From Brachypodium distachyon (lineage: Eukaryota > Streptophyta > Magnoliopsida > Poales > Poaceae), in assembly GCF_000005505.3 (NCBI RefSeq), contig NC_016133.3, forward strand, positions 58,493,237 to 58,557,236: DNA of 64,000 nt, written 5' to 3'. The notes under the pieces were generated by a model that was not told the origin of the DNA, searched no databases, and saw nothing but the letters and a program-made list of their open reading frames with translations. Positions 11,901-26,900 of this stretch are shown here, one piece after another (within the stretch, counting starts at the first letter, position 1; every line of letters begins with the position of its first letter). Position numbers and translations under genes: made by a program.

Positions 11901-14900
11901 ATTTGCGTGGTACATAGTATCCGTGTTAATTCATGTCAGCGCTTTGTCTATTGCCTGCTCTAGTGTTTGGTTTCATAAAAAATGTATAAGGCAATTGAAT
12001 TCCACTGATTTATTTATTTTGTTCGCGAATACCTTCCTTTCTCTCCCTCGAGAAAAAGTGCAAGAAACAGCGCACCTCTTTGTATTAATACACATGAAAC
12101 AGTTATTTGTAAGCCTGAGAGCAGGTTACAGCCATGCAACCAATATGAGATGCAGGACTAAGCTAAGTTGGAGGGCAAAAGTATTTGCAACACCTTAGCC
12201 CCCCAGCCTTTACCCATACAGAAGCCTTAAGTTTGATTGTGCCCAGCATACTTTTTACTACCGGCACCTTCCTGGGGAAAAGACGCACGATGATGGGTCT
12301 GAATGGTGGAGTAGCAAGACCATAGGAGATGCCAAGGTCATCTTTGACTAGTCAGTGTATTCACTTAACAATCTCTGGTGTCGTGAATAGGATGCCAGGG
12401 GCATGTGGCTGCTTCATAATACTAGCTTGTTGATTATCTGTTATGCCATCATACCTACGAGTATTTGGTTTGACAGAGGCCAATTCTCTTCAAGCCGTCC
12501 TTCTGCTTGTACCCATGAAAGTTGTGCACGGCTTTTGATAAACAAGGTTAACTCTTGGCTGGCCTTTCACCTATTATTTAACTAACATTGGCATGCGCGC
12601 GGAAGTGTTTTGACATACCTATTAGCACCAATTGATTGTTATTACGTGTACTTGATATATAAGTCCTACTCCCTCTGTCCCATATTAAGTGATTTTCTAT
12701 TGCATGCATCTAGACGTATTTTAGTATATAGATACATCCATATTTAAACAAATTTGAGTCTCTTAATATGGGACGGAGGGAGTACTTGATTAAGATCCAT
12801 TCTGGTCTGGACAGTTGATGCCTTTCAAATGACTCCTTCCCCTTTTTCTGGTTTTGGTTCATTCCTTTGCAATTTGCATATCTGGAAGACTGGAAATAAG
12901 GATGCAATTTTGTTTTACTGCACTGTTGTTCATCCCTAATAATAGCTTTTGGTTCGCATTCTCAAAAAAGGTCATGAAACTTGCTGAACTTCATAAAGAA
13001 AGTTCTGAGGAGTGGTCAAAGAAGGCTGGGGAACTTGAAGGTGTTATTAAAGCATTAGAGGTAATGCCTTCACTTATATTTCATTGCTGATTTTATTTTT
13101 CCTATTTTATGGATAGGAAATTCTTGTACTCAGTAGTTAATGGTTGTGCAAACCAGACACATTTGACCCAAGTTGAAGATGACTACAAGGAAAAGCTTGA
13201 GAAGGAGACCTTGGCCAAGAGTGATCTTGAAAAGGTATTTGCAGATGTTTTTTTATAATTAATTTAATAGATTATGTGACTGAATCGTAACAGAGCTTTG
13301 GTTCTCATTCTGCCTTTTTCGTGTGCAGGAAGTTGCCAACTTAAAGCAGAAGATTCAAAAGTGTGAATCTGATTTGGAAAATTCAAGAAAGTCCGGGGAA
13401 TTGAGCCTCATTCCGTTGACTAGTATGGCAGCAGACCCCGCTGCTTTAGCAGATACACAATTGAGAGAGATGTATGATCTCTAAAACTCTCGACCTTTTA
13501 GTCCTATAAGACCTCTAAAGCAGGATTTATGACCTTTTAGACACTAAAAGTTAGTTTTTCTTTTCATTCATGCTTGCATCATATTCAATGGGGTTAACTT
13601 GTATTTGTGCCAGTCTGCCTGATCCTTCTAAATGTGAGAACATCTGTGGGGCGGTATCTAGTGTAAAGTGCAAACCATGCAATTATGCTAACCCTTTATC
13701 TTATACAAATCCACGCCACTTATTTTGGGACGGGGGGAGTTAGGGTTGTAAACGGCGCCCGTATACTGTCCGCCAAGCGCCGTTTATCTTCACCGCAGTG
13801 CAAAATCAGCCTGTGACAGCGACGTGAACAGCCTGGGAAACGTGGTAAACAGGCCTGGCGGACCATAAACGGCGCCGTTCGACATCCCTAGGGGGAGTAT
13901 ATCAAATAAACCTGTTTCTCCTTAGAAAAATGATGTCTTTTATATAGTACCATATATTAATATAATTCAAAACTCTGTTGCTCCGAAGAAAAAAAAATGC
14001 ACTGAATTATAATGATTAATGCTATGCTTAATTTGCCACGTTTTGCACTCTATTGTGTTTCTGTTTTGCAGGCCACTTTCTGATGCTTTGAATCAAAATG
14101 ACCTGATGATAGTTCCGAGTGTACCCACTGGTGTTTCCGGAACTGCATTAGCTGCTTCTCTTCTTCGGGATGGTTGGAGTGTATGTTCTTTCTCCTCTGT
14201 ACTCATTTGTTGTTGTGCAACTTACACGGTTTTGACACCTCGAATATTGCTTGTTAAATGCATTATCTTATTAGCTTGCTAAGATATACGAGAAATATCA
14301 AGAAGCTACTGATGCTTTACGTCATGAGAGATGGGGAAGGAGACATGCTGAAGCAGTTCTGGAAAGGGTACATTTTTTTGCTTGCGACTATCTTTGAATT
14401 TAACTATGCACATAGTCGATCATGCTTTTACTTTCAATCAACTGTGATAATTGACACTTTAGGGCCCCTTTGATTTAAAGGATTTTCAAATTTCTGAGGA
14501 TTTGAATCCTTAGGATTTTTTGTACTTCCTCCGTCTAACAAAGGATGTCTCAACTTTGACTAAATTTGAATGCATCTATACACTAAGTCATGTCTAGATA
14601 CATCCAAATTTTGACAAACTTGAGACATCTTTTGTTGGACGGAGGGAGTATATTGTTTGTTTGAATTGTAGGATTGAATCCCATGGGAAGTTTTCCTGAG
14701 GATTCCATTGCATTACATTTCATAGGAAAGTTTCCATCCACTCCAACGTCTTTTTAAGATTCCTTTGTTTTTCCTTAGTTCAATCAAACAAAGTTTGGTC
14801 CAACCATAATCCTGTAGGAGTCAATGGACATGGCATTGCAATCCTGTGAATTTCCTATTCCTGTGTTTTTCTATCATGCGAATCAAAGAGGCCCTTAACC

Positions 14901-17900
14901 TGTCAATTGTCACAGCAACATCTTTAACCTGTAAATTACACTTGGTCTATTTGTGCATTCAGATTTCACACCTTGCTAGAATGGGTAGTAGTTTGAAGCA
15001 ATCATTCGTTTGTTGCTCATTAGTCATCGTAGGAATTTTGCATGCACATATTGTCATTATTTAGAAAAGAAAAAACTGGTCATTGTTCTTAAGGTGTTTT
15101 TTTTGTCAATAGTAGCAGACACAAATTAAACAATGTAGAAAAGGTAGAACAATACAGGTGAATGAAAAGACTGCCAGAAACAAATAAGTTGGGAAACCAA
15201 TCAGATGGGAGGCCCTTCCCAAAGCGCAAGCAAAGCATAAAGGGGCCAAGCATTTTAGGGCAGACCTTTTGAGCGTTAATGATTTTGCTGTGGAAATCAA
15301 ACATTTTATTTTTGAACTGTAAAATATGCATCATCATTTTATTCCTTTTGCGTATATTTGATCCTCCTGTGTAAGTTAGACACATTTAAAAAGCAGATGA
15401 TATTTGGTACAAGCATCTCTCAGCTGCTCCCTTTGTTTTCAAATAGATGTCATTTGACACCGACATACTGTTTCCTCTGTTAACAGTATAGGCAATATTT
15501 TGGACATCGGTATGAATTGGAACATATATCATTATTATAGTCCTTCTATTTTATATCAAGTGCAAACATTTCTATATTGTTGTCATATGAAAGTATGTTT
15601 CACGGCTAAGATAGTAGTATGAAGCCCCAACCATTTTTTCTTTGAAAATATATGGCAGGGACCAGAGCACTGCTGGTCTGCTACTAGCCTACTCAACTAA
15701 CGGACAGGGTGACACGAAATTCTATTTAGAAGTCGAAAAGACACCTCTAGGGGAACAAACTCTAGGTCCAAAACGAATTCTATTTAGAAGAAGTCAAAAA
15801 GACACCTCTAGGGGAACAGACCTTATATATCTCTGGCCATAGTTTGAGGTTGTGCTGCACTGCAGTTTTGAAATACATATAATTTTTTTAACATAGCAAG
15901 TACTTTTGATGACAACTCTACTACTCCTTCCGATCCATATTACTTGTCGAAATATTACATGTATCTAGACACTTTTTAGGCATAGATACATCCATATTTG
16001 GACTAATTTGAGACAATTAATATGGATCGGAGGGAGTACTATTATTTAGTTATTTCTTTTGTAGATTTGACTACCGTTTCCTTCTCCAAAAATAAAGCGG
16101 AAACTAATTTTTTGCTTCCTTGTTGTACATCGTATTCTTTATTGCGCCTGCTATTGGAGTAATATTGAATTATCTTCTGTACAACAGGTCTTGCATGAAA
16201 TAGAAGAGAAAGCTGAGCTTATTTTAGATGAACGAGGTAATTTTTTTGGCGAACCTTGTTAGCCCCTTCACCTATAGCACATTAGTTAAATATATGCATA
16301 TCATGCTTGTTTTGTTATGCATGCTTAAATATTCGGAGTTTTGGTCTCACCCTTGAAGCTTATTTATTTTTCCTTGCCTCAGCTGAACATGAGAGGATGA
16401 TTGAAGCTTATGCTCTAATGGATCACAAATTGCAGCAGGCATTGTTGGAGCATGATAATTTCGAAAATACAATAAGAAATCTAAAGGTATGCATGCACCA
16501 CAGGCTGTTAAGTTTCTTGTAACAAAGTTTTGACACTATTGTTTCTTCCAGTCGGAGTTAAAAAGGCGGGAGCGTGATCATACTATCGCTAACAAGGAAA
16601 TAGACGACTTGCAGAAACAAGTGAGTTTGAGAAGTCATTTTCTCAAATTGAAATCTTGTATTAAAATGATATTGAAATCTCTAGTGCTATCCTCCATTAT
16701 TAGTGCTAGCATCTCATTGTCAACTTTCACATGGCTTGTTTGGACTTAGAGAACCTTGAGGTGATGACAGCCCTCATAACCCATGTCCCTAATTGTGAGG
16801 GTGTTAATCACAAAATGTTCATTCATCCTCAAGTTGCTATAAATCTTAGGCACTCAATTCTAGCTTGCAAATTTCACATGTTATCACCGAGTCGGTTAAC
16901 ACTGGGTACTTCCCCATATAGCACTTATGTTACACAATATCTTTCCAGTACACATACCAAAGGGACAATTTCTTTTAGCTATATTTGATGTAATCAGATC
17001 TTGGGCGCTTCCTTTAGATAAGATGAGTGGAATTCCATCTCACAGGGACAAACATTGTCCGACAACCCAATTCTATCTGTACTACTTTGGAAATGTTTGT
17101 TCGTTTCGGTACTTGGTGTCTTGGATATATGATAGACAGACATATATAAGTGTTTGTCTTGATCCACATATTTGGTGTGCCTATCTTTTTCCTCATAGAG
17201 GCATCATTATGAGGGGCTCATGTTTGTTTCAACTTTTGCCAAAGTATCGGCAGATGTTTTGTTCGCTACAAAAAGTCCTCACAGGTATGGTGTCAGATAG
17301 ATATTACGAAAACATGCTTTTGTTGATGTATGTTGTACCTACTAAATGTTTGTAGGTCGCTGTTCTTTTAAAGGAGTGCCAAGACATACAGCTTCGTTGT
17401 GGTTCTAGCCTTCCAAATGTAGGTCATGGTGCTCTTTCTACGAGCATCAATAATGGCTTGTCTATTGTTGAAAACAACAGTCATGAGCATGTAAGCCTCA
17501 TTCTGATCCTTGCAAATATTTTATTTTGCTCTCATTTTGCATGCGATTTTATCTGATGCACCATCTGATGTTCCGTGGCAGATGACATTTAATGATATTA
17601 ATGGGCTTGTTCAGCAAAATGTTCAACTTCGAAATAAAGTTCACTTGCTTTCTACTGATCTTGACAAAAAAGACATGGAGCTCAGGGTATGCATGCTTTT
17701 TTTTCTTTTTGTCTTCATATGTCTGAAAATTTGCTTATCTTTCATCCATAACTAAAGTACCTGGCCAGTCTATTATTTGATTATTTCCATTCGCAAGATC
17801 AAATATATGTCCATTTTATGTCCTTTCTAGGAGAGCTTCCAGATTGAGCTGAAGAGAATCACAGATGGTGCTACCTCCAGAGTTGAAAAAGTGATGAAGA

Positions 17901-20900
17901 AGTCTGAAGAACAAGCAATAATGATTGAATCTCTTCATAGATCTGTACGTCTTTCATAATTTTGTCAAGTACAAATTGTAGGTGGCATCAAACCTAATAT
18001 TTTTTTTTGTAGGTAGCGATGTATAGGAAATTGTGTGAAGAGCAGCAGAAGACTCGCTCCAATGTCGAACACATATCCAATAATTTGCAAGGTTCGCTTT
18101 GTTATTCGTTTCGTTTTGTTGATTCCATGTAGGCTCTATGTGGTTAATATTTGGCCATAGTTGCAAGGGATGGCATGCCATGGGGATGGAAGTAGTGTTA
18201 AGGCAGTTTGTCCATGTTACTGCTCTAACATAATAATTAGATTCCATTGTTTTGCTTTTAATCTGTAGATGATGGCAGAAAGGACCTGATGGTTCTATTT
18301 GAAGGATCACAGGTAGGTATCTCAACAAGTTACGTAGCATAAATGATATTGTAGTTCTGATGAATATCCTCACTGTAAATCGCACTTGATTTTGCCCAGG
18401 ATGTCTCAAAGAAAGCATATGAACAGGTTTCTGAGCGATCCAAAAGACTTGACGAGGAGCTGACAAAGTTGAGGTTATATTTTCTGCTTTTCATAATTCG
18501 TACCTTGTTTGCTGTGTAAAAAAATAGAGTCGTAGCTAAAATCTTGACAGCATGTTTATTTCGTTTTTCTTTAACTGGACAACATGACGTATGAAGAACC
18601 ATCATAATAAGCTCATTGGACAACAAGAGTGATACTTATACAGGCTCACTGTTCTGATGCTCTTTTGGCTTTACTTGGAAGTTGGAATAATACTTTTTAT
18701 TTATTCCTTTAGGACCGAGCTTGTGTCTCTGCGATCTGAGCGTGATAAGTCAGTTCTTGAAGCTAAATTTGCTCAAGATCGGCTTAATGGGTACATGACA
18801 GAGAATGATCATCAGGTTCTTTCTTTTTGTGTTCTCTTCATATTTCTTTCTTCACACTGAAATGATGCCTTGAATTATTAGTTCTTTCAGAGAATGTAAC
18901 TCTTTTGTTATATGCTCATTCTAATGTAGTTCATACTTGTAAATAAGCAGAGGAAGGAAGCTAATTCTGTTTCACTCAGAAACGCGGAGTTGATGCACTT
19001 GATAGTCGATTACGAAAAGAGGCTTCGTGAAAGTTCAGATTCTATGCAAGCTTTAGAGGAGAATTCAAGGAAACTGTCGATGGAGGTGTGTTCGATTTTA
19101 TAAATCCCTGAAACTGTTTTGTGGTCTTAAATCCTGACATAAGTTTCCAATTGTTAGGTGTCTATTCTAAAGCATGAAAAAGAGATAGTAGTAAAGTCAG
19201 AGAGAAGATCTTTGGATGAAGTCCATGATTTGACTGAAAGGGTGCATCGTCTGCAGGTTTTTTCGTGCTGCCACATCCATTACATTGAACTTTGAATTTT
19301 TTGCCTTTTAATGTTTTGCAGTTTTTAGTATTTAGCTGCTGAAATATTGTGTTGCCGAAAAATATTATGTTTTCTTACAGTCATGCTTTATCCTTGTAGA
19401 AGAGGCCAAATTTGTTTTTCTACATTCTCCCTTTATCCTTTGTGTAAACATGGAACTTTTGTATTCCTACAATTATCCTCTACCCTTTTGTGTTCATTCC
19501 AAGTATGGAAAAGGAGGGATAACTACTGTATGGCCACTTTCATCTTGGATTTTGGCCATTTGATGTTGTAAATTTGCATCTTGCATGATCAATCAAGTTA
19601 TTGGAACTATTATAGGAAAACCTGAAGAGTTAGGCATGTTGTTAGATTTTCCTAGTTGAGTACTCTCTTCATCTTTCCAGCTATAGCAAGTAACCAAAGA
19701 ACTTGGGGCGTCTACAAAGGTGTTACATCAACCAAGTCTTAACCCTGCCATGCAGGACAATTACTGATGTGGAGGGGAGAGGAGAGAATAAAGCTGACTC
19801 TTATTGTTGTTTGTACACCAATGCATTTAAAGATAACTTTTCTTGTAGAATCAGCCTAAGACACACCCTATGGTAAGATATCTTGTTGTTGGCTCTAGAT
19901 GATGTGGAGAGCCTGTAAAGTAAACGACTGACTGCCCTTATGTAATCTGAGTTATTATAATTGCCTCTTTACTTTGTAAACAATACAACTGGCTATTACA
20001 ACTGGTATCTTCAAGATTGAAGCCAAATATACGTGTGCATACTGTGAAGAACGTTTCAAGTACTTAACTGTCTTTACTGCATTATCTTGAGATGTCCTGT
20101 CACTTTTTCAATGATCTTCCTTTGGAATATGTTCATTGCAGGGTACCATTGACACAATACATACCACTGAGGAGGTTCAAGAGGTATGTTATATTCAGAT
20201 GAGCCATGCAAGTTCTTAAAAAAAATTAATGTCTCTTTGTTAACCTGTGAATAATTTAGAATGCAAGGTCTATGGAAAGGAGAAATCAACAGGAGTATAT
20301 CAAGCGACTAGAGGTAAGATTTTTTTCAGCGACAATAATAAACTTTCCTTCAAGCTTCATTTTTTCATGTTCCTTTGGCTGTCTGTTTCTCATAGGAATG
20401 TGTTGCTTGGTTTGTTAGTTCAGTTTTACTTTTGTGTGGTTAGTCTAAATTTATATTGTTTCGCAGAGAGACTGGGCAGAACTCAAGAAGGAGGTTCAAG
20501 AACAACGAGATCATGTTCGTGTCCTGACACTTGATAAGCAAAATGCCTTCGATGGCTGCATGAAGCAGGTAGAGGATATGAGAAAAGAGTTACAGAGCTC
20601 ATGGAAAGCTTGTACTGACGCTGAATCTAGGGCTGCTGTTGCAGAGGTATGCTCAAGTAAATTTGTACTAAGATTGGAAGGGCATTATCTGACCATCTTA
20701 ACTTGTACTTCTCTAGGTCAAGTGTGCTGATTTGGAGGCGAAGCTCAAATCGAAAATGGTAAATATTAATAATTGTAGAATATCTTCTTTGATGATCTTC
20801 TTTCTTTGGGTCATTGGAATATTTAGTCACAAAAGGCTATGACTTTATCAGTATATTTAGTCCCTCCGAGTCGTCCTCTCACGTGCGCCTTGACGCCATA

Positions 20901-23900
20901 GCGACGTTTAGGCGACGACTCAATAACCATGGTTACAAGCTAGAGTCTACATGGCATATCTAATGGTTTCTTAAGTATATTAAGTTTTTTCCCTTCTATT
21001 TTCAGTTTGTGTAGGTGCTTGGGTTTATGAAGTGGATAGATTAGTTGTATTCTCTTTTCTTTTTATGTAGGTTCCTGGGTTCATATTTAGTAATAAATTT
21101 TCATTTGGCATTGTTGTTGCTCCAGAAATGTGTCAATTTGTGTTTCTCATAAGTCTTTCTTTCTGGGTTTGTCTTAGTAAATCATCATAGCCGGGATCAA
21201 TATTCTGTTCTGTGGGTGTGACCTTGGTACAAATTGCTCATAACACGTACTCCCTCTAATTCCTTCCACAAGCCGTGGAAGTTCCATCTGATTGTTTTTA
21301 TTTTACTAAGCATGCACAACAATCATCGATCCATTCTATTTTGAAGCATATATTTTGAAGCCATATTCCTGCATGCAACTCTTGTTTAAGGGGAAACCAA
21401 GGTCTCCTCAATGTCGTCAGCAGCTACTTTAAATGTTCCTTAATCAATTGCTAAAGCAAAATGTGCCCTGTAATTTGGACTAGGACGAGTAGTTAGTAAC
21501 TTACTAGTGGATTTGTGACAGGGATGCCTTCACAGACACATTGTGCCCCTGTAAGTTTAAGTTTTGATTTTATGATAGTCTTCTTGCTGAAAAAATGACC
21601 ATCCAAAATACATGCTAGTTTAGGATTAATGTTTTGCATGTTAGATTGCTTGAAGAGATCAGTTTTTAACAAACTCTTTAGGTATCAATTCCCAAAATAA
21701 TGTATCTTATTTTGTATTTATGATAATTGTCAAATATACTTGTGTGTTGACAAGCTCTTTATGTATCAATTCCCAAAGTAGTATGATAATTGTCAAATCT
21801 GCTCGTGTGCTAACAAACTCTTTAGGTATCAATTCCCAAAATACTTTATCTTATTGTGTATATTTAAGAAGTGTGCACTATTGTGTACACATTTCCTTTT
21901 GATTTTGACTACGTTTTAGGTTAGATCATAAGCACTTATCTGACTAAGCTGTTATTCTCTTAGATCATTTTTAGGGATGGTGGTCGCGATAACTCATCAG
22001 CAACTGAGGTGAGCTAGCTCTCTTTTGTGTTAGTTTTTCATCACGAAAGGTTCCATGCTTTCTGAGTGTTTGGTGTGTTCTGGGAATAGCATTGAATATT
22101 GGCGTCCGGTAAATATGGAGCTCTTGTTATAGATCTGCCTTTATGCAGCTTCTCTCGGTGCAATCTGTGGATTATCTCAGTGCTTGGTGTTTTGTTTTTC
22201 ATAATACCTGTTTCATCATTCCTGTAGGAGAATGATGAGCTGTTCCGGCAGAAAGAGGAGTTGGAAAAATACAAGGATGAAGCACATGCAAACAAAAGCT
22301 ACATGCTTCAGGTCCCCCTCCATTTGCAATTTCTGCTGCATTTATTCTTACTGCGAAGATCCCTTATTTGCAAATCCATTGCTGACCTATTAGAATTTCT
22401 GTAATTACATTCCTGTACAGTACAAGGAAATTGCGAACTCAAATGAAGCAGCATTGAAGCAAATGGAAACTGCATATCAGGATTACAAAAGAGAGGTAGG
22501 AAAGTCTATTTTTTTTCCAGTGAACTTGTACCTTTTCTAGATGTGCACATGAACTTAGTTGTATTTGTTTTTAGTCTGAGGTTGCTAAAAGAAGCTTGGA
22601 AGATGAGATTGCCAAGTTGAGGAGTAAGTTATCTGAAATGGACAAGAGCTATGTCATGAAGTGTGAAGAAGCTGCCAATGCTATTGAAGCTAAAGAGAAG
22701 GATATCACTGCTCTAATGAGCGACATTTCTATTCTGAGAAATGAACTTTCCCAGAAAGTGTAAGCATTTGGGCATCTTGAGTAGAGACATGAGACACCTT
22801 TTGCCTGTTAGATTAAGTTGATACTATGTTCCTTTTCTTTAACAGGGCTCGGATTGAGAATTTAGAAATTGAATCTGCTTCATCAAAGAGTGCTCTTGAT
22901 GAGCAGTGTAAGCGTTGGCGTAGCGCACAAGACAATTACGAGCGTCAGGTATTTCTAAAAAATGCACATCCTAACTGGGCGATGAAAAACTTAACCTATT
23001 TCCAGTTTTTTTTTCCTTTGTAAATTTTAATACTCCCTCCGTCCAACAAAAGACGTCTCAAGTTTGTCAAAATTTGAATGTATCTAGACATGACTTAGTG
23101 TATAGATGCATTCAAATTTAGTCAAAGTTGAGACATCCTTTGTTGGACGGAGGGAGTATGAAAATAGCAAAATAAATGTATGTCCATGAGTAAATCTTGA
23201 CAAACATACAACTATCATTTTTGCCGTTTTGTTGGGCATGAAGGATGGAGATTGAAGATATATAACCCTGAGCCCCTTGTCATTTTGGTATAACTGTTTC
23301 GAAGGAAACTTTGTACATTTTGGCCTAGCCCCTTTTTACTAAGGAGACTTTCCACTGTTAACTAGTGGAGGATCATTGTATCACGAAGGCATCCTTTAGG
23401 TTCCATTTTTTCATCCTGAAGGTGTAAGGACTACTTGGATCCACAAGAAACTCCAATAAAACTATCCTTTATGAAATAATTGTCCCCAACAATGAAAGAT
23501 GGTACTCTTTGTTTGCAAATAAACTTGTTTAAGATAGCAGCTTAACAATAGTCCATCTCCAGTCAATTTTTCCACTTGTGATATATAGTGACTGGCGTCA
23601 TGTATTGAGTTTCAAACTTTTGCAGCTATTTCAATGAAGAATGTGTAAAAAATTGCTAAACATTCACATCTCTTCAAATTCATGTCGATGAACCTACATT
23701 GTGTCTATGCACAAAAGAAATTCAAAGAGTGGAGGTGTTTCTATTTATGGTATGTGATTTTTTTCATCTGTCTTCTGTAGGTTATCCTGCAATCTGAAAC
23801 AATACAGGAGCTGACGAATACTTCTAAGCAACTATCTTCATTGCAGCAGGAAGTCACGATACTTCGTCAAACAGCAGACGCACAAAAGGCTGAAAATGTA

Positions 23901-26900
23901 AATTTTGACACTCAGAATTCTTTGAGCACTCATGGTATTTTTATTTTGGTTCTAGGCTTTGCTATTTTGTGAAATTTGACATTGAGAAAATCACAATTGT
24001 TTATACATAGACATCCAAGAGTTTTTTATTTGTCTGTAATTTTTCTTGGAAAAGATATGATTTGTTTCCTGTGTAAAAAAGAAAAAAATTGCTGCTTTAC
24101 AAAAAAAATTAGAGCGTTGGTTTTTGTCTTTGTTGTACAGGGCGCAAAAATGCTCCTTGTACACCCCCCCCCCCCCCCCCCCCCCCCCCCCACACACGTA
24201 CACGTACACACATTTTTTAGGAATGGATGGGCACAATCGTAGTATTTTTTTTGCTGCATTGCTCTCTCCGTTGTATTCTGCCAAGATTACACTTGTTCCA
24301 TGGTATATTCGTAATACCTACGATGTGGTAATTCAACCATCATTGATTGTTCTGTCAAATTGAACACCACTATTTGCAGGATGCTCTAAGAACGTTTGGT
24401 GAGCAAGAAAAGGTACAATTGCTAAAAGAAAAGGACGAGGCTCTCCGGAAGTACACCGAGCTAAATGATCAGGTTTGAAGCTTGGCGCTGCTGTATATGA
24501 TGAGTATTCTTATATTAGATAAGAAGTTTTTCGAGTAACAAATTGTTTTAGTGATTCTGGAATATCTTGGTGTAGTATTGTTACTTCAAACTATTGTCAT
24601 TTGTACTCCCTCCGTTCCATAATTCTTGTCGTTTTATTAGTTCAACGACAAGAATTATGGACGGAGGGAGTACATTTGCTAATGTTATCTTGATCAATCA
24701 TATTTCTGGCTAGACATGGATTTTATTTATTTAGTGAAGTGTTTGAATTTGTCAAGGCATGGAGTCAGCTACCCTTGGGATGTGATGCGTGATAAAAAAA
24801 AAGGGCTCTTCTGGGAATGTGTACATTTTTTACGTTCCAACTCTGAAACCTAGTTCGTGTCCATCCAAATTCATACGGTCATACCATACTTTTCATTCAG
24901 CATTTCATTTTGTGGTGAGGGCAGTATAGAGTTAAGCTGGAGATATTTAGATATTCCAGAATATGTTGTCATCTGTTGGCGATAAATTTGTTTGGCAATT
25001 GCCAGGGAACAATTTGGACTGGTACACTGTTGTTTTTCCATATTTTTAGCACCAATCGAAGGGCACCTGTATATTATCTTGCTTTTATTCTTTGTAACGT
25101 ACAGTGAGTTCCTTTGGGTAGCGTGTTCATTTAATGATTCTTTTATGGTGAGTGCAGAATAGAATTTTGCACAATCGACTAGAAGCCTTGCACATTCGAC
25201 TAGCTGAACAAGAACGGGGCATTGCCGGGCTTTCATCGCAACGTACTGACTCACATGGAGAGGATGATTTACATGGTGTTGTCAGCTACCTCCGCAGATC
25301 GAAAGAAATAGTATGTACAAGTATTGCCTTTTTTTTTGTTTTTCTATTCGTTACTTCTGGGATGGTATTTATTTGGTTAACTATTTCAGGCGGAAACAGA
25401 GATATTGTTGCTTAAGCAGGAGAAATCTCGGCTTCAGATAGAAGTATGTTGTGCTTGTCCTTGTTGCACATTGTTACATCTTCAAATTTCTTTTGAAATG
25501 CACATATGTTATGCTTGCCCTATATGATTGGCGCATTTTGTGTGATGTGACTTTGTTTTGGCTTATGGATGGCACATTATGTGTGAAGTGGATGAAACAT
25601 GCCGAATTCCTTTTGCTCTTGATTTTCATTCCTAACCCGTTACATTTCATTCTGATGCTTATTTAGTTGGAAAGTGCGTTGAAGTCCGCCAAGGAGGCAC
25701 ATGAGGTACTCCGCAGTCAAGCTGACAGTGCAAGATCATCAATGTTCAAGGACGAAGAGTTCAAGTCACTGCAGCTCCAGGTGCCGCCATTCTTGTGAAT
25801 TTCCTAAACACATTGGGCACATTGCTCGTGCTTCATTTTGTAAAAATTTCCCTCTTTCTGAAGCTCATTTTTTCCTTGTGTTCTTTAATTGTGTTTTATC
25901 AGGTGAGAGAAATTAATTTGCTTCGTGAAAGTAACATACAACTTAGAGAGGAGAACAGACACAATTTTGAAGAATGCCAGGTAGGCAAAATGATGTTGCG
26001 TTGTGTTTTGTTATGCCTGTGGTTGGACGTGCTTAATCATTCATTATTGATTACGTTGGTACAGAAATTCCGTGAGGAAGCTCACAAGGCTATAAGGGAG
26101 GCAGAAAGGCTGCATGATATTTTACAGGAGAAGCAAGTAGCTTCTGAAATCGGTGCAAAAGAACTAGAATTGCAGAAATCTGAAATAGTAAATCTCAACC
26201 AAAGGATTTCTGAGGTATGTTATGGCTGTTTTGCCACCATTATAGTGCAAGTGGTTCGTACAAATACAAATACCTTCTTTTAATAAATAAAAATAGATTT
26301 AATACTCCCTCCGTCCAATAAAAGATGTCTCAAGTTTGCCAAAATTTGGATGTATCTAGACATGACTTAGTGTATAGATACATTCAAATTTAGTCAAAGT
26401 TGAGACATCCTTTGTCGGACGGAGGGAGTACCTTTGTTTTAATAAATTCAAATACATTATTCCTCCAATCACTCTAAATATGTTTGTCCAAGAGAATGAA
26501 TAGGCATGTTTGCCTCAGGTAGAATAATACAGCACTATAGATAGTGGATTTGGTTGCTGTAGTTCTTTCAGCTGTCCCTACCGTAGGTTACATGGTTACA
26601 AATCTCAAATCTGTTATACCTGAGGGCAAGGAGCAGGTCAAGCTCGATGGCGATTGCATGTGTTGGGTATTTAGTTTTTTAACTGTTGCAAAGGTTCAAC
26701 TAGTAACTACCAAGTCATACCGTTGAGGCCAGGCCAGGTCAAATGGTGGCATTATTTTTTATCGAGGCAGCAATCCTTGAATGACAACCTTAGAACCGTG
26801 TATTGTTAGTGGCCTACTGTGTAAAGCAGTGAGAATGTGTGGGCGGTGTTATAAACGGTGGAAACCTTAGAACCGTGTATTGTTAGTGGCCTACAGAAGG

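Noticed and set aside
24168..24191. Long C run as a possible G-quadruplex regulator
   Set aside because: A plain homopolymer within an intron, probably slippage. Its length is uncertain and there is no positional conservation to judge.
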